DNA from: Streptomyces sp. NBC_00568
Lineage (GTDB): Bacteria > Actinomycetota > Actinomycetes > Streptomycetales > Streptomycetaceae
Direction: 5' to 3'
DNA length: 40,984 nt
NCBI RefSeq assembly: GCF_026341855.1
Contig: NZ_JAPENW010000003.1
Span: forward strand, 1-40,984
Shown: positions 27,501-35,275 of the stretch, in pieces
How the letters are laid out: every line of letters begins with the position of its first letter
Position numbering within the stretch: the first letter of the stretch is position 1
The notes under the pieces: model-generated
What the model saw: the letters and a program-made list of their open reading frames with translations, nothing else
What the model was told of the DNA's origin: nothing
Database searches by the model: none
Program-made: the position numbers and the translations under genes

Positions 27501-29573
27501 CTCGGACAGGTCGCGCGGCGGCTCCTCGAGTACCTCTACGGTGACATCGCCTCGCCTGCACACGCCTCACGGAACGCGCTGCTGTGCGACGCGGCCACCC
27601 GCATCGTGACCATGGCGCACGGCACTGGGGCCATCACCGGCGACGAAGCAGGCGCGGTCAGGCATCCGCACGCCTGTCCCGAGGTCGGGCAGGCTCCTGC
27701 GAAGGAGGATCTCGACGTCCTCTTCCCCCGGCGGGAGCAGAACGAGTCACTGTGGGGATCGGTTCGCTCGTCCCTGTCATCACTGGGAGACTTCGCGGAC
27801 TACGAGGTCCGGCCGGCCGTCCACCACTTCAGCATGTTGCCGCTCGCGTCCGAATATCCCCAGCGGCCATCGTGGCAACGCCGCAATGATCCTGTCGTGG
27901 TGGACCCGGCCCGCATCCCGGCCTTCGCGGAAAGTCTCCCGGAGTCCGTCCGGCCAGTTCTGAGCACGCCGGCCGCCGTCGAGCAGCTCCTCACCGGGTG
28001 GAAGGCGAGGCAAGTCCTCGACCAGGACCAGTACGCGCTGCTGCAGGACTGCCGGGTGCCGCCGACCATGGACGAACGCCTCGCCGATGCCCAAGTGGAC
28101 GCGGAGTGGGCCGCCAGGTGGGTGCTCGCCCGTGTCGCCAGCTTGGGCTGGTCGCCCGAACTCTTCGCAGAATTCGACAATTCCCAGGGACGCTTGTCCG
28201 GCTCCCGCCAGTCCCACAAGGGCGAACGGATCGGCAAGAAGTACCAGTGGATGGCTCTCCACGAATTGATGGAGCGGCTGGCGAACCACCGACACCCCCA
28301 TCGGACCGGTGAGCACGACCCGGCCGAATACCCGGGAGCAGCACGACTGTCGTTGCTCGACATCGATCCTTCCCTTCCCCCGGCCCGGCACCCGTTCGCC
28401 GGTGCTGACGACGAAATCGGGAACACCGAAGCCGACAACGCCACCTTTGCGCCCGCCGACCCTTCGCATCCTCTGGCACCGCCCGTCCCGGCGCTACCTG
28501 ACGCAGACGGCATCGACGAGTGGATCAGCCATCGTGGCAGCCTGCCCGACCTCGATGAACTGGGTGTACGAACCGACAGCCAGGGCAAGGAATGGGTCGT
28601 GCTCTACGAACAGGCCACCGATGACCACGACGGCCGCGGATGGAGCGCCACCCACGGACAAGCTCAGCAGTGGCACCGCATCCACAGCTGGATCGTGTCC
28701 GACGATCAGTTCACCAGTCTGCTCACCTGGCTTGAAGGCCGTGCCCTCACGCACCGGATGATGCCCGACGGTCCCGACCGCCATAGTCTCCTCTTCGCCG
28801 ACTTCCCCACCGTGCCCGGTCCATGGACCGACCCCGAACCGGACTCCTGGCACGTCAGCACATTCGAGCATGAAGAGTATGAAACCGCTCAGGACTACCC
28901 CGATGCCTCGGACGATGACGACGACCTGGCCTCGCCAGAGACAGCCCCTGGACCGGCTGCCGACACCGAGACCGTCAACGCTCTCGCCAGGTGGCGGAAG
29001 AAGAGGGAAAAGAGGCAGGCCGAGTCGCTCGTCGACCTCGCAGAGCAGTGGGCAGATGGACCGGCCGACGGCAAGGACGACTGGCTCGAACGCGCCCTCG
29101 CCGCACAGCCGCAGGGCCGGATCGACCGCGCTACGGACCCCGCCGGACAACCCGTCACAGCCATCCCGACTGATCAGACTTACAGCTGGAGTGGGCAGAG
29201 CTCCGACTGCTCCCTCGACGCGCCCGTCTCCGTGACGCTGCTCAATGACCCACTCCTGAGAGACAGCGGACTGCGACGCGACCCTGACCGCCCCTGCTGG
29301 TACGACGCCGACGGGCACCTCCAGGTGCAGTACCTGACGTGGGACCGTCCAAGCGGCACGGCCCACAGCCTCCTCGCCTCCAGAGAATGGCTCGACCAGC
29401 AACTCCAGCGCATCGGCCACTGCCTGATCCAGGGAATGCTCGGCGAACGACAGACCGTGGCCGCCGAACACCCCTTCACCTGGCGAGAATTCAGCCAGAG
29501 CGCAGGCCACACCGCGCAGGGGCGGCGGACCTCGGGAACAACCGTCACCGCACTGCGGAGAAGCCTCCGATAA
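24555..29573 (+). CDS. Avs-like STAND NTPase with N-terminal Cap4/Mrr-type nuclease domain
   Basis: GTG 24555 is chosen because homology starts at WDGSQHRAFEELCFQLRTP; the frame also opens further upstream. Residues ~15-190 resemble a PD-(D/E)XK nuclease of the Cap4/Mrr type: GVEWYD (~51), GYQVKF (~65, the Q-x-K core), SIEDLIPQAKKSAATV, then a conserved IVRLEFLTPFDLSDPT. The NTPase follows: Walker A GEAGQGKTHLL (~388), Walker B FLLIIDALNDSDD (~457), sensor VVSCRSTFR (~494). About 1000 residues of helical C-terminus follow, probably the sensor, with an acidic linker (SDDDDDL) near 1455. This layout is that of AVAST (Avs) anti-phage proteins, which detect phage proteins and degrade DNA. The gene is a single intact frame. 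The phage trigger cannot be inferred. Confidence 0.7.
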   Translation: MTANNSRAHNWQSIREWDGSQHRAFEELCFQLRTPAPPGWETIKTAAPDGGVEWYDQAPDGSAAHGYQVKFVHSIEDLIPQAKKSAATVGENIANRKIVRLEFLTPFDLSDPTPVTPRGRPRTGARERWNKNVATWKEKLPGLADVDICYVGGGELLERLTRPGNEGRQWFFFERRALGSEWFREQVTLAERLAESRYTPEHHVALPLAQVADACALPQEFLRQGVQRARDLRAAVETFLVEMTSWHSRYPAPDSCPTHQALSQWVLSWTLPLREGVQTLVQDLSAVSATSGFPAEQAAAVAGDMLERLGEFRNLVDRFAGELPENAEVSAAPVPQPGRGGPVTASQSVAALCEGALSRARRACERVEDLMQGVAAKAAQERAWLLLGEAGQGKTHLLVDAARRAVDDGRPALVVFGQELSGHNTLSEIAQKRGLGPLPERDFLQAMDAAGAASGCRFLLIIDALNDSDDAGNWKSELLALQGHLAGYRHIALVVSCRSTFRSLVVPDRFDGPASVHSGFAGREMEGLESYLRGNPAALPNTPLLASVFTNPLFVKLYADSLSKSQERGAAGSGGHPRDRSAVFDAYVDHRAETICSRLGLDPLDRPVHRAVDALASRMAAARLSVLPRDEARALVDAYAPAATAWPDTMLGQVLAQGIVSNERTYKAAEGIGIGFPYQAFGDDRVVRSVFAAHQDEIDSLREGRPLDADSPLRSWLRGAAPNYQEAASILLPEQAGTELIDLLACPPLPATGTAGPGRRADTQGYRLARSFLETLPLRSTRSVNERTIALLNETAARHGRTADVLEAVLAVTAEPGHLLNADRLHRVLVRRPRPERDAWWGVETYAMLWDVTALHRLLRWAEQYPTPHALHPASRPGRLRLGDRTRWPVTARGATDKEVVRLAATTLVWTLTSSNRFLRDRATKALVQLLLGHGDVLVSLLDRFLHEDVEKVADPYLFERLVWVAYGVVARRGMGEEQHDLLGQVARRLLEYLYGDIASPAHASRNALLCDAATRIVTMAHGTGAITGDEAGAVRHPHACPEVGQAPAKEDLDVLFPRREQNESLWGSVRSSLSSLGDFADYEVRPAVHHFSMLPLASEYPQRPSWQRRNDPVVVDPARIPAFAESLPESVRPVLSTPAAVEQLLTGWKARQVLDQDQYALLQDCRVPPTMDERLADAQVDAEWAARWVLARVASLGWSPELFAEFDNSQGRLSGSRQSHKGERIGKKYQWMALHELMERLANHRHPHRTGEHDPAEYPGAARLSLLDIDPSLPPARHPFAGADDEIGNTEADNATFAPADPSHPLAPPVPALPDADGIDEWISHRGSLPDLDELGVRTDSQGKEWVVLYEQATDDHDGRGWSATHGQAQQWHRIHSWIVSDDQFTSLLTWLEGRALTHRMMPDGPDRHSLLFADFPTVPGPWTDPEPDSWHVSTFEHEEYETAQDYPDASDDDDDLASPETAPGPAADTETVNALARWRKKREKRQAESLVDLAEQWADGPADGKDDWLERALAAQPQGRIDRATDPAGQPVTAIPTDQTYSWSGQSSDCSLDAPVSVTLLNDPLLRDSGLRRDPDRPCWYDADGHLQVQYLTWDRPSGTAHSLLASREWLDQQLQRIGHCLIQGMLGERQTVAAEHPFTWREFSQSAGHTAQGRRTSGTTVTALRRSLR

Positions 29574-29982
29574 CCGTCAGCACTGCACGGGAAGGCTCTT
29601 CACACAGCTTCAACTGCCTACGGGCAGCTTCCTGGCGGCAAGATCACTTCGTTGTGACCCCACCCGATCATCCAAAGCGCGGCGGCAGCGGCCGGATTCA
29701 TGAGCCGCGGCTCAGGAATGCTTGCCCAGAGTGGGCAGCCCGGCCGAGGCGGCCCGCACGCTCCGACCGCGACGGGCGGCGAGGCCGTCCCTGAGCATCC
29801 GGCAGGCCCGGGCGCGCCACGGCTGCGTCTCTCTCCCCACGGTGCACCTCGGCGACACGCAGCACGGCACCTCGGGTCCGGGCGCCCAGTACTTCGCGGC
29901 CCGAGGTATCTGACCTGTGGTTCGGAAAGCTCAGGCCGAATCCGGTCGTGTTCAGCCAGGCTGGGGAGACAGAATCGCTGCC
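29574..29982. other. intergenic, no recognisable gene
   Basis: Some 400 bases between the Avs-like gene and the membrane-anchored protein. Short frames on either strand resemble nothing known. No strong hairpin is seen after the Avs stop. A GGGGAG near 29,962 could serve the ATG at 29,983. Confidence 0.4.
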
Positions 29983-30750
29983 ATGTCAGAAACCTCCTGG
30001 GTCGCCCTAGGCTCGATCGGCACCATCTTGGCATTCGGCGTCGTCGCATGGCAGGGATACCTCACCCGCCAATCGCTCAAGGTCAGCCAGCTCATGACCG
30101 TCGACGCCATCCGCAGCCGACTCGACTCCCAGGCCCCGAAAGTCACCCTCAAGCTCAGCCCCCCTCCGTGGGAGCCGCTCGCGGCAACCAGCATGGGGAT
30201 GCCGATCAATCCCTGGCCGACAGGACACACCTGGCACTTCCCTGCAGAGCAGGAGGGCTCCAACCGCCTCGTCCTGCAGCAGATCCTGGTCCTGGAGAAC
30301 CTCAGCGACCGGCGCGTGCAGGCCCGATTCGACGGAGACCTGGTCGTGGCCGATGCGGACCGGCGGCCCGCTGCCGCCGGCGTCATCCTCCTGGAGCCTG
30401 ACGAGGTGAGCCGGGACGTTTACCTGCAGCGCGAGTTCACCATCAAGGAGCTCTCGGAGAACTACGCAGCGAAGCAGGCCGGCCAGGAGCTGGCGCACAG
30501 GGTGGTCGGTACGGTGACCGTGGAGGACGACCGGGACAACGGCTGCACAGACCGCTGGGACCTGTTGCTGACCGGCTGCCCGGTCGAACCGGTACCGGAC
30601 CGGGAGGGCCTGTGGATGATCGCGCCCTTCCACCTGACTGAAGGCTCCGGACTGCGCGCCCTGGAATACAACCTGCTGCCGCCGCGTCAACGCATCCACT
30701 GGATCTCACGGACAAGGGGGATCCAGCTTCCCTCTCCGGAAGCCACATGA
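29983..30750 (+). CDS. membrane-anchored protein of unknown function (255 aa)
   Basis: ATG 29983 (MSETSWVALGSIGTI) gives a single N-terminal transmembrane helix at about residues 6-24. A short helical linker (YLTRQSLKVSQLMTVDAIRS) leads to a mixed alpha/beta soluble part with LVLQQILVLENLSDRRVQAR, EPDEVSRDVYLQREFTIKEL and TVTVEDDRDNGCTDRWDLLL. The layout, a short anchor with a beta-rich domain, is common in Streptomyces proteins of unknown role. The next gene starts 13 bases after the stop, so the two are probably co-transcribed. No catalytic motif was recognised. Confidence 0.55.
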   Translation: MSETSWVALGSIGTILAFGVVAWQGYLTRQSLKVSQLMTVDAIRSRLDSQAPKVTLKLSPPPWEPLAATSMGMPINPWPTGHTWHFPAEQEGSNRLVLQQILVLENLSDRRVQARFDGDLVVADADRRPAAAGVILLEPDEVSRDVYLQREFTIKELSENYAAKQAGQELAHRVVGTVTVEDDRDNGCTDRWDLLLTGCPVEPVPDREGLWMIAPFHLTEGSGLRALEYNLLPPRQRIHWISRTRGIQLPSPEAT

Positions 30751-30763
30751 TCCCGGGAGATGA

Positions 30764-31282
30764 GTGGGAGTGAATCTCGACGGCCTCGCGTCCTCAACTC
30801 AGTTCCGCAATAACGGAATTACTTTTGAAGAGTTCCGCTCGAATCCAGTGATCGCCTCACTCCATTGGCCAGACGATGTCCTCGAACAGTTCCTCTACGA
30901 CCACGGCGACTACGGACACTTCGTGCGCGACTACAAGAGCGTCGACTTGCGCCGGGTCGTATGGGGGATTGAAGAGATCAGCTCAGAAGAACTGAGCAAG
31001 ATGCCGACCGGCGCATCCGAGACCGGCTGCATCGAGGAGTACGCCGCCAACCCGGATCACTGGCTAAGCGTCCGCCGCCCGGAGATCACCCGGCACTGGG
31101 AAACGCGCGGAACCTGGATGCGCCCGCCCATCCTGATCGACCGCCGGCTGCTCGACCCGCCAGCGAGCGGCTTGCAGGTACTGGAGGGCAGGACACGCGT
31201 CGGCATCATCAGAGGCCGCCGCAACCAACGATCGCTTGTCGCCCCCCTTCACCAGGCCTGGGTCGGACGCTCGCCAGGCTGA
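30764..31282 (+). CDS. uncharacterised protein with a possible ParB/Srx-like core (172 aa)
   Basis: The start is GTG 30764 or GTG 30770, with GGGAGA just upstream. The protein begins with FEEFRSNPVIASLHWPDDVL and EQFLYDHGDYGHFVRDY. It has a conserved MPTGASETGCIEEYA and ends with RPPILIDRRLLDPPASGLQV followed by LEGRTRVGIIRGR. I recall this pattern in scattered proteobacterial and actinobacterial hypotheticals. The 'PP.L.D..L.......V.EGR.R.G' ending looks like a ParB/Srx-type fold, but that is my inference. It lies between the membrane protein and the immunity gene on the same strand. Confidence 0.5.
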   Translation: MGVNLDGLASSTQFRNNGITFEEFRSNPVIASLHWPDDVLEQFLYDHGDYGHFVRDYKSVDLRRVVWGIEEISSEELSKMPTGASETGCIEEYAANPDHWLSVRRPEITRHWETRGTWMRPPILIDRRLLDPPASGLQVLEGRTRVGIIRGRRNQRSLVAPLHQAWVGRSPG

Positions 31283-31351
31283 CAGGCCCAGGAGCTGTCC
31301 GGGCTCATGCGTCCCATTAGAGTGGCCCGGCGGACGGACGGAGTGAGTGCT

Positions 31352-31573
31352 GTGGAGATGAGTCGTGCGGAAGCCATCGCACTCGTGCAGCTGATCATGC
31401 AGGCGGACTACGACTCGGACGACGAGCTGGACGGCTGGCTGGACAGGCTTGGCAGAGCCCTGGCATGCCCGTCCGGTCATGTGAGCGACTTGATCTTCTG
31501 GCCGCCGGAGCGAGAGCTGTCGGCTGATGAGGTAGTCGATCAGGCTCTGGCATATCGGCCCGTCGCGTTGTGA
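31352..31573 (+). CDS. colicin/pyocin-type bacteriocin immunity protein homologue
   Basis: GTG 31352 has GGAG about nine bases upstream; ATG 31358 is an alternative. The 71-73 residue acidic protein matches the Im7/Im9-like family: an opening helix SRAEAIALVQLIMQADYDSD, DELDGWLDRLGRA, then the family motif SDLIFWPP and a final ELSADEVVDQALAYRPVAL. Family members bind and neutralise nuclease bacteriocins, though many actinobacterial members are orphans. No toxin gene is adjacent, so it may protect against a toxin from outside or have another role. A remnant of an IS5-type transposase follows directly, which may have removed a neighbour. Confidence 0.65.
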   Translation: MEMSRAEAIALVQLIMQADYDSDDELDGWLDRLGRALACPSGHVSDLIFWPPERELSADEVVDQALAYRPVAL

Positions 31574-31582
31574 GGTCGGGAT

Positions 31583-31803
31583 TCAACTCCGAAGCCAGGC
31601 AAGCAGAGCCGCGGTGGCTGCAGTGCCGAGGAAGACGTAGCCGCGCCTGTCATAGCGAGTGGCCACGGCCCGGGACTGCTGCAGCGAGTTGATCGCTCGC
31701 TCGACGGTGTTGCGCTTCTTGTACCGCGCCTGGTCGAAGCCGGGTGGCCGTCCACCGCGGGAGCGTTTACGCAGGCGGACGGCCTGACCGTCGGCCTTCT
31801 CCA
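31583..31803 (-). pseudogene. IS5-family transposase, C-terminal remnant
   Basis: The minus frame ends with the typical IS5-group C-terminus: RGGRPPGFD, YKKRNTVERAINSLQQSRA, VATRYDRRGYVFLGTAATAA and LLAWLRS. The E in VERAIN corresponds to the last residue of the DDE triad. The upstream two-thirds of the transposase, including the two Asp residues, is absent; similarity fades before about 31,803. It is a dead relic between the immunity gene and the ABC-3C operon. Confidence 0.7.
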
Positions 31804-31948
31804 TAGCCGCATCCCGGCACGGCAAGCTCAGCGCGGAGCAGCTGGACGCGTTGCGGAAGCTCGGCTTGAGCAGCACAGGATCTGATCAAGGGGTGTTGCA
31901 TCTAGTTACACACAGCTACGCTGACGGATCTGTGCGCAAGGGGGGTTC

Positions 31949-32884
31949 ATGCGGTTTGAGCAGCGGATGTATGCACACGTCAAGTTCCTCGAGTTGATGG
32001 CGGAGCTCTACGAGAACGAGTTCGAGGACTTCTTCCATCGGCTGATGTGTTTGCGCTATCCAGACTTCCTCGACGTGCGCACGGCTGGCAGTCTGGGTGA
32101 CAGGTCGGCCGATGGCCTCAGCCTGCATTCGCGAAAGCTGTACGCCTGCTACGCACCGCAGACCGTGAAGCCGGACAAGATCCGCAAGAAGTTCGACGGA
32201 GACCTCTCTGGAGCGGTCTCCAAGCGAAATGGCGAATTCGACATCTTTGTCTTCGTTCACAACGACAGGCGGGGTGTGCATCCGGAAGTGACATCTCTGC
32301 TGGCAAGCGCGCGGGACAGCATGCCTTCGCTGCGATTCGAGCAGATGGGCACCCGGCGGCTGTGGCACGAGTGCATGCAGCTTGATCAGATGGCGGCCGA
32401 GGACGTCCTCCGCTGCGAGATCCCCATCAAGGACACGACTTTCGGCATCGGGATGGAGGACCTGGCCCCGTTGCTGAAGCAGCTGCAGGACATCCGCACC
32501 GAGTCCAACCCTCTGATGTCCCTGCCTGACGTGCCAGTGGGGAAGCTGGACTTCAACCGGATCGAAGGAGGAGACCGGGAGGACCTCCTGCGGGGCATGC
32601 GTCAGAGCTACCTAATAGACGCGTTCTACGCCGGCACCAGAAGCGAGCTGGAGCACGACGAGGTGGCGGAGGGCTTCCGCCTGTACTACCAGCAGGTGCG
32701 TCGCGACTACAGCGACGCCGACGACGTCCTTTGGCAGCTCAAGATGTACTTCCTGGGGAACGCCCAGCCGCGACCGAAGGTGCTGCGCGCCGCCCTTGTT
32801 GTCCTGGCGCACTTCTTCGAGCGATGCGACATCTTCGAGACGCCGCCCGCCGGCTGGCAGCCGGGCATCGGGTTGACCGCATGA
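31949..32884 (+). CDS. ABC-3C system effector/C-terminal-domain protein
   Basis: ATG 31949 is preceded by AAGGGGGG. The N-terminal half resembles a restriction-endonuclease-like domain: YENEFEDFFHRLMCLRYPDF, SLGDRSADGLSLHSRKLYAC, YAPQ, IRKKFDGDLSGA, then DIFVFVHNDRRGVHPEV. The C-terminal half (FNRIEGGDREDLLRGMRQSY, LIDAFYAGT, VAEGFRLYYQQVRRDY) resembles the C-terminal domain shared by ABC-three-component effectors. In that predicted defence class an ATPase and a middle component control an effector joined to such a domain. Its stop overlaps the next ATG by four bases (ATGA). Nuclease activity is inferred from the fold pattern. Confidence 0.65.
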   Translation: MRFEQRMYAHVKFLELMAELYENEFEDFFHRLMCLRYPDFLDVRTAGSLGDRSADGLSLHSRKLYACYAPQTVKPDKIRKKFDGDLSGAVSKRNGEFDIFVFVHNDRRGVHPEVTSLLASARDSMPSLRFEQMGTRRLWHECMQLDQMAAEDVLRCEIPIKDTTFGIGMEDLAPLLKQLQDIRTESNPLMSLPDVPVGKLDFNRIEGGDREDLLRGMRQSYLIDAFYAGTRSELEHDEVAEGFRLYYQQVRRDYSDADDVLWQLKMYFLGNAQPRPKVLRAALVVLAHFFERCDIFETPPAGWQPGIGLTA

Positions 32885-33147
32885 TCACTCCGACGAAGGG
32901 GCTCGCTCCTGACCGCTGCCTGCTCGCTGTCGGCGCGCAGGTTCTCCTCCAGCTCGATGAACCGCGGACCGTCAGTCAGGCGTGGGCGAGGCTGAAGAGC
33001 TGGCGCGCTGATCATGCCCATACCTCGCCGGTATCGTTCGAGTGGTTCGTTCTGGCCCTGGACATCCTCTTCGCCATGGGTGCGGTGGAGCTGGCCCAGG
33101 ACGTTCTCGTCGCAAGGAGTAGGGATGCTGCGCCGTCTGAGCGCTGA
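32881..33147 (+). CDS. ABC-3C system middle component (MC6-like)
   Basis: An 88-residue protein starting at ATG 32881, coupled to the effector gene by an ATGA overlap. It reads MITPTKGLAPDRCLLAVGAQ, VLLQLDEPRTVSQAWARLKS and FEWFVLALDILFAMGAVELA. This is the winged-helix-like middle component seen between effector and DUF2326 ATPase genes in ABC-3C systems (I.P.K.L..DR.L..IG...L..L..P...S.LW pattern). It probably bridges the ATPase and the effector. Its 3' end overlaps the ATPase gene by 23 bases. Confidence 0.7.
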   Translation: MITPTKGLAPDRCLLAVGAQVLLQLDEPRTVSQAWARLKSWRADHAHTSPVSFEWFVLALDILFAMGAVELAQDVLVARSRDAAPSER

Positions 33148-34885
33148 CGACGCGCGGTTCAAAACGGTGGAGTTCTCGCCGGGGCTGAACCTGCTGGTCG
33201 CGGACACCACCTCGTCGTCGGCCGAGACCGACAGCCGGAACAGTGCCGGCAAGTCGAGCGTGATCGAACTCGTTCACTTCCTGCTGGGAGGCCAATCCTC
33301 CAAGTCGCTGGCCACGAACAGGGCCCTGCGCCACATCACCTTCAGCCTGGCTATGGACTGGCCAGGACAGGACAGTCCGCTTGAGGTACGACGGCGCGGA
33401 GACAGTCCCAAGGTCGTGTCGCTGAGCCGGGATGTATCCGGCGTGGCGGCCGACACTCTCTTCTTCGACGACCAGGACGTCGAGCTGTCTGTTGATCAGT
33501 GGAATCGCGTCATCGAGCGTGAACTCTTCGGGCTGCAGGGCGACCATCCCGGGGTGAGCGGTCGGACGCTCCTGTCGTTCCTCATCCGCCGGGTCTCCGC
33601 TCACGGCTTCAACGAGCCGACCCGGACGTTCTCCCGGCAGCCCGCTGCGGAGGCGTCGTCGAACCTGGCCTACCTCCTGGGGCTCGACTGGCAACTGGTC
33701 AACGGGTACCGCGAGCTCAATGCCCGCAAGGCGACCAGAGACCAGCTGAGGAAGGCCGTCAACGATCCCGTATGGGGACGGATCGTGGGGTCCACGGCCG
33801 ATCTGCGGGGCCAGATCACTCTTGCCGAGGCACAGGTCGAACGGCTGCGGGCGCAGGTCGCCGCCTTCCAGGTGGTGCCTGAGTACGAGCGCCTCAAAGA
33901 GCGCGCAGACCAGGTAAGCCGCCGGATCAAGCAGCTCGCCCAGGACGACGTGATCGACCAGCACAACCTTGAAGAACTCCGGGGCGCGGTCACCGAGACC
34001 ACCGACGTCGAGGTGTCCTACCTCGAACCGGCCTACCGCGAGCTCGGGGTCATCCTCAATGACCAGGTCCGGCGTCGCTTCGAGGACGTCAAGGCGTTCC
34101 ACCACTCCGTCGTACGCAACCGGCGCAGGTTCCTGGAGGAGGAGATCCAGGAACTCACCGAACGCCTGGCCGCCCGGCGTCAGGAACGTGCCGACCTGGG
34201 CGAGGACCAGGCCCGCCTCCTGCGCGAGCTGGCGGACGGTGGAGCGCTGGAAGCGCTGACCGCTCTACAGACGGCCCTGGGCCGAGAAGAGGCCGCTCTC
34301 GGTGCCCTTCGCCACCGCTTCGACGCAGCGCAGGCCCTTGAAGCCAGCGCCCGGCAGATCACCGCCAAGAGCGTTGAACTGCAACAGGCCGTCGACCTCG
34401 ACCTCCGAGAACGCCGGCAGCAGACAGGCGAGGCGATCCTGCTGTTCTCCCAGTACGCCCAGCGCCTGTACGGCGAGGGCCGCGAAGCCTACCTCGCGAT
34501 CGAGGCCGGCCGCAGCAGCCTGAGCATCACGCCCCGGATCGACGCCGACGACAGCCGCGGCATCAACAACATGGTCATCTTCTGCTTCGACCTCACCCTG
34601 GCCGTCCTCGCACACCGCCACGAGCGCGGCCCTGACTTCCTCATCCACGACAGCCACCTCTACGACGGCGTCGACGAACGACAGGTCGCACGAGCCCTCG
34701 CACTCGCAGCCGAAGTGACAGACCAAGAGCGCATGCAATACATCGTCACCCTCAACACCGACACCCTCAGCACCGCAGCCCAACGAGGATTCAACCCCGA
34801 ACGACACATCCGCAGCCCCCGCCTCACCGACGACGAAGAGGGCGGCCTCTTCGGCTTCCGCTTCAAAGCCGCAGGCAAGGCATAG
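33125..34885 (+). CDS. DUF2326-type SMC/ABC ATPase of an ABC-3C system
   Basis: ATG 33125 follows AAGGAG and lies inside the middle-component gene. The 586-residue protein begins MLRRLSADDARFKTVEFSPG. Walker A is RNSAGKSSVIELVHFLLGG (~40-58). Long heptad-like coiled coils follow at ~215-430, and the C-terminal ATPase half includes NNMVIFCFDLTLAVL and the Walker-B-like FLIHDSHLYDGVD (~505). DUF2326 proteins are SMC/RecN-like ATPases that sense invader nucleic acid in the proposed ABC-3C defence model. All three parts of the system are intact and overlapping, so the operon is probably functional. Confidence 0.75.
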   Translation: MLRRLSADDARFKTVEFSPGLNLLVADTTSSSAETDSRNSAGKSSVIELVHFLLGGQSSKSLATNRALRHITFSLAMDWPGQDSPLEVRRRGDSPKVVSLSRDVSGVAADTLFFDDQDVELSVDQWNRVIERELFGLQGDHPGVSGRTLLSFLIRRVSAHGFNEPTRTFSRQPAAEASSNLAYLLGLDWQLVNGYRELNARKATRDQLRKAVNDPVWGRIVGSTADLRGQITLAEAQVERLRAQVAAFQVVPEYERLKERADQVSRRIKQLAQDDVIDQHNLEELRGAVTETTDVEVSYLEPAYRELGVILNDQVRRRFEDVKAFHHSVVRNRRRFLEEEIQELTERLAARRQERADLGEDQARLLRELADGGALEALTALQTALGREEAALGALRHRFDAAQALEASARQITAKSVELQQAVDLDLRERRQQTGEAILLFSQYAQRLYGEGREAYLAIEAGRSSLSITPRIDADDSRGINNMVIFCFDLTLAVLAHRHERGPDFLIHDSHLYDGVDERQVARALALAAEVTDQERMQYIVTLNTDTLSTAAQRGFNPERHIRSPRLTDDEEGGLFGFRFKAAGKA

Positions 34886-34984
34886 CGCCTAGTCGTCGCG
34901 TACGGCGGCTTCTGGATCCAGTCGCGCTGACAGCGGACAGCGGGGCCGGGCAGGGTGATCCTGTCTAGCCTCGCTGTCGTCGGG

Positions 34985-35209
34985 TCAGCCGAAGTCGAGC
35001 GCCTCCTGTGCGAAGTCGGCCGGGACCGGGCGGGGCGGGGACGGTAGTGCCCCATCCTGACGTGCGGCCTGCCAGCGCTCGGTCAGCTCGTCCTTCCACC
35101 CGTTGGGCGGGGGCCACGGGACACCCCAGGCGGCGAGCTGGTCGCGCTTCCAACCGCCGGCGGGCGTGCGGGCGGCTTCGATCTCTTCGGGCGAAGGCAG
35201 GTCGGGCAT
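34985..35209 (-). CDS. small conserved hypothetical protein (74 aa)
   Basis: ATG 35209 is preceded by GGGAGG about ten bases upstream. The protein reads MPDLPSPEEIEAARTPAGGW and KRDQLAAWGVPWPPPNGWK, a pattern I recall from short Streptomyces and phage-related proteins. There is no known domain. It follows the PD-(D/E)XK-like gene by 66 bases on the same strand and may belong to its transcript. Confidence 0.55.
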   Translation of the reverse strand: MPDLPSPEEIEAARTPAGGWKRDQLAAWGVPWPPPNGWKDELTERWQAARQDGALPSPPRPVPADFAQEALDFG

Positions 35210-35275
35210 GTCTAGCAGCCTCCCATGAGAAGCAAGACGCGGCGGGTTGGGGCAGGCTCCTCGCCAGTTTCTCTC

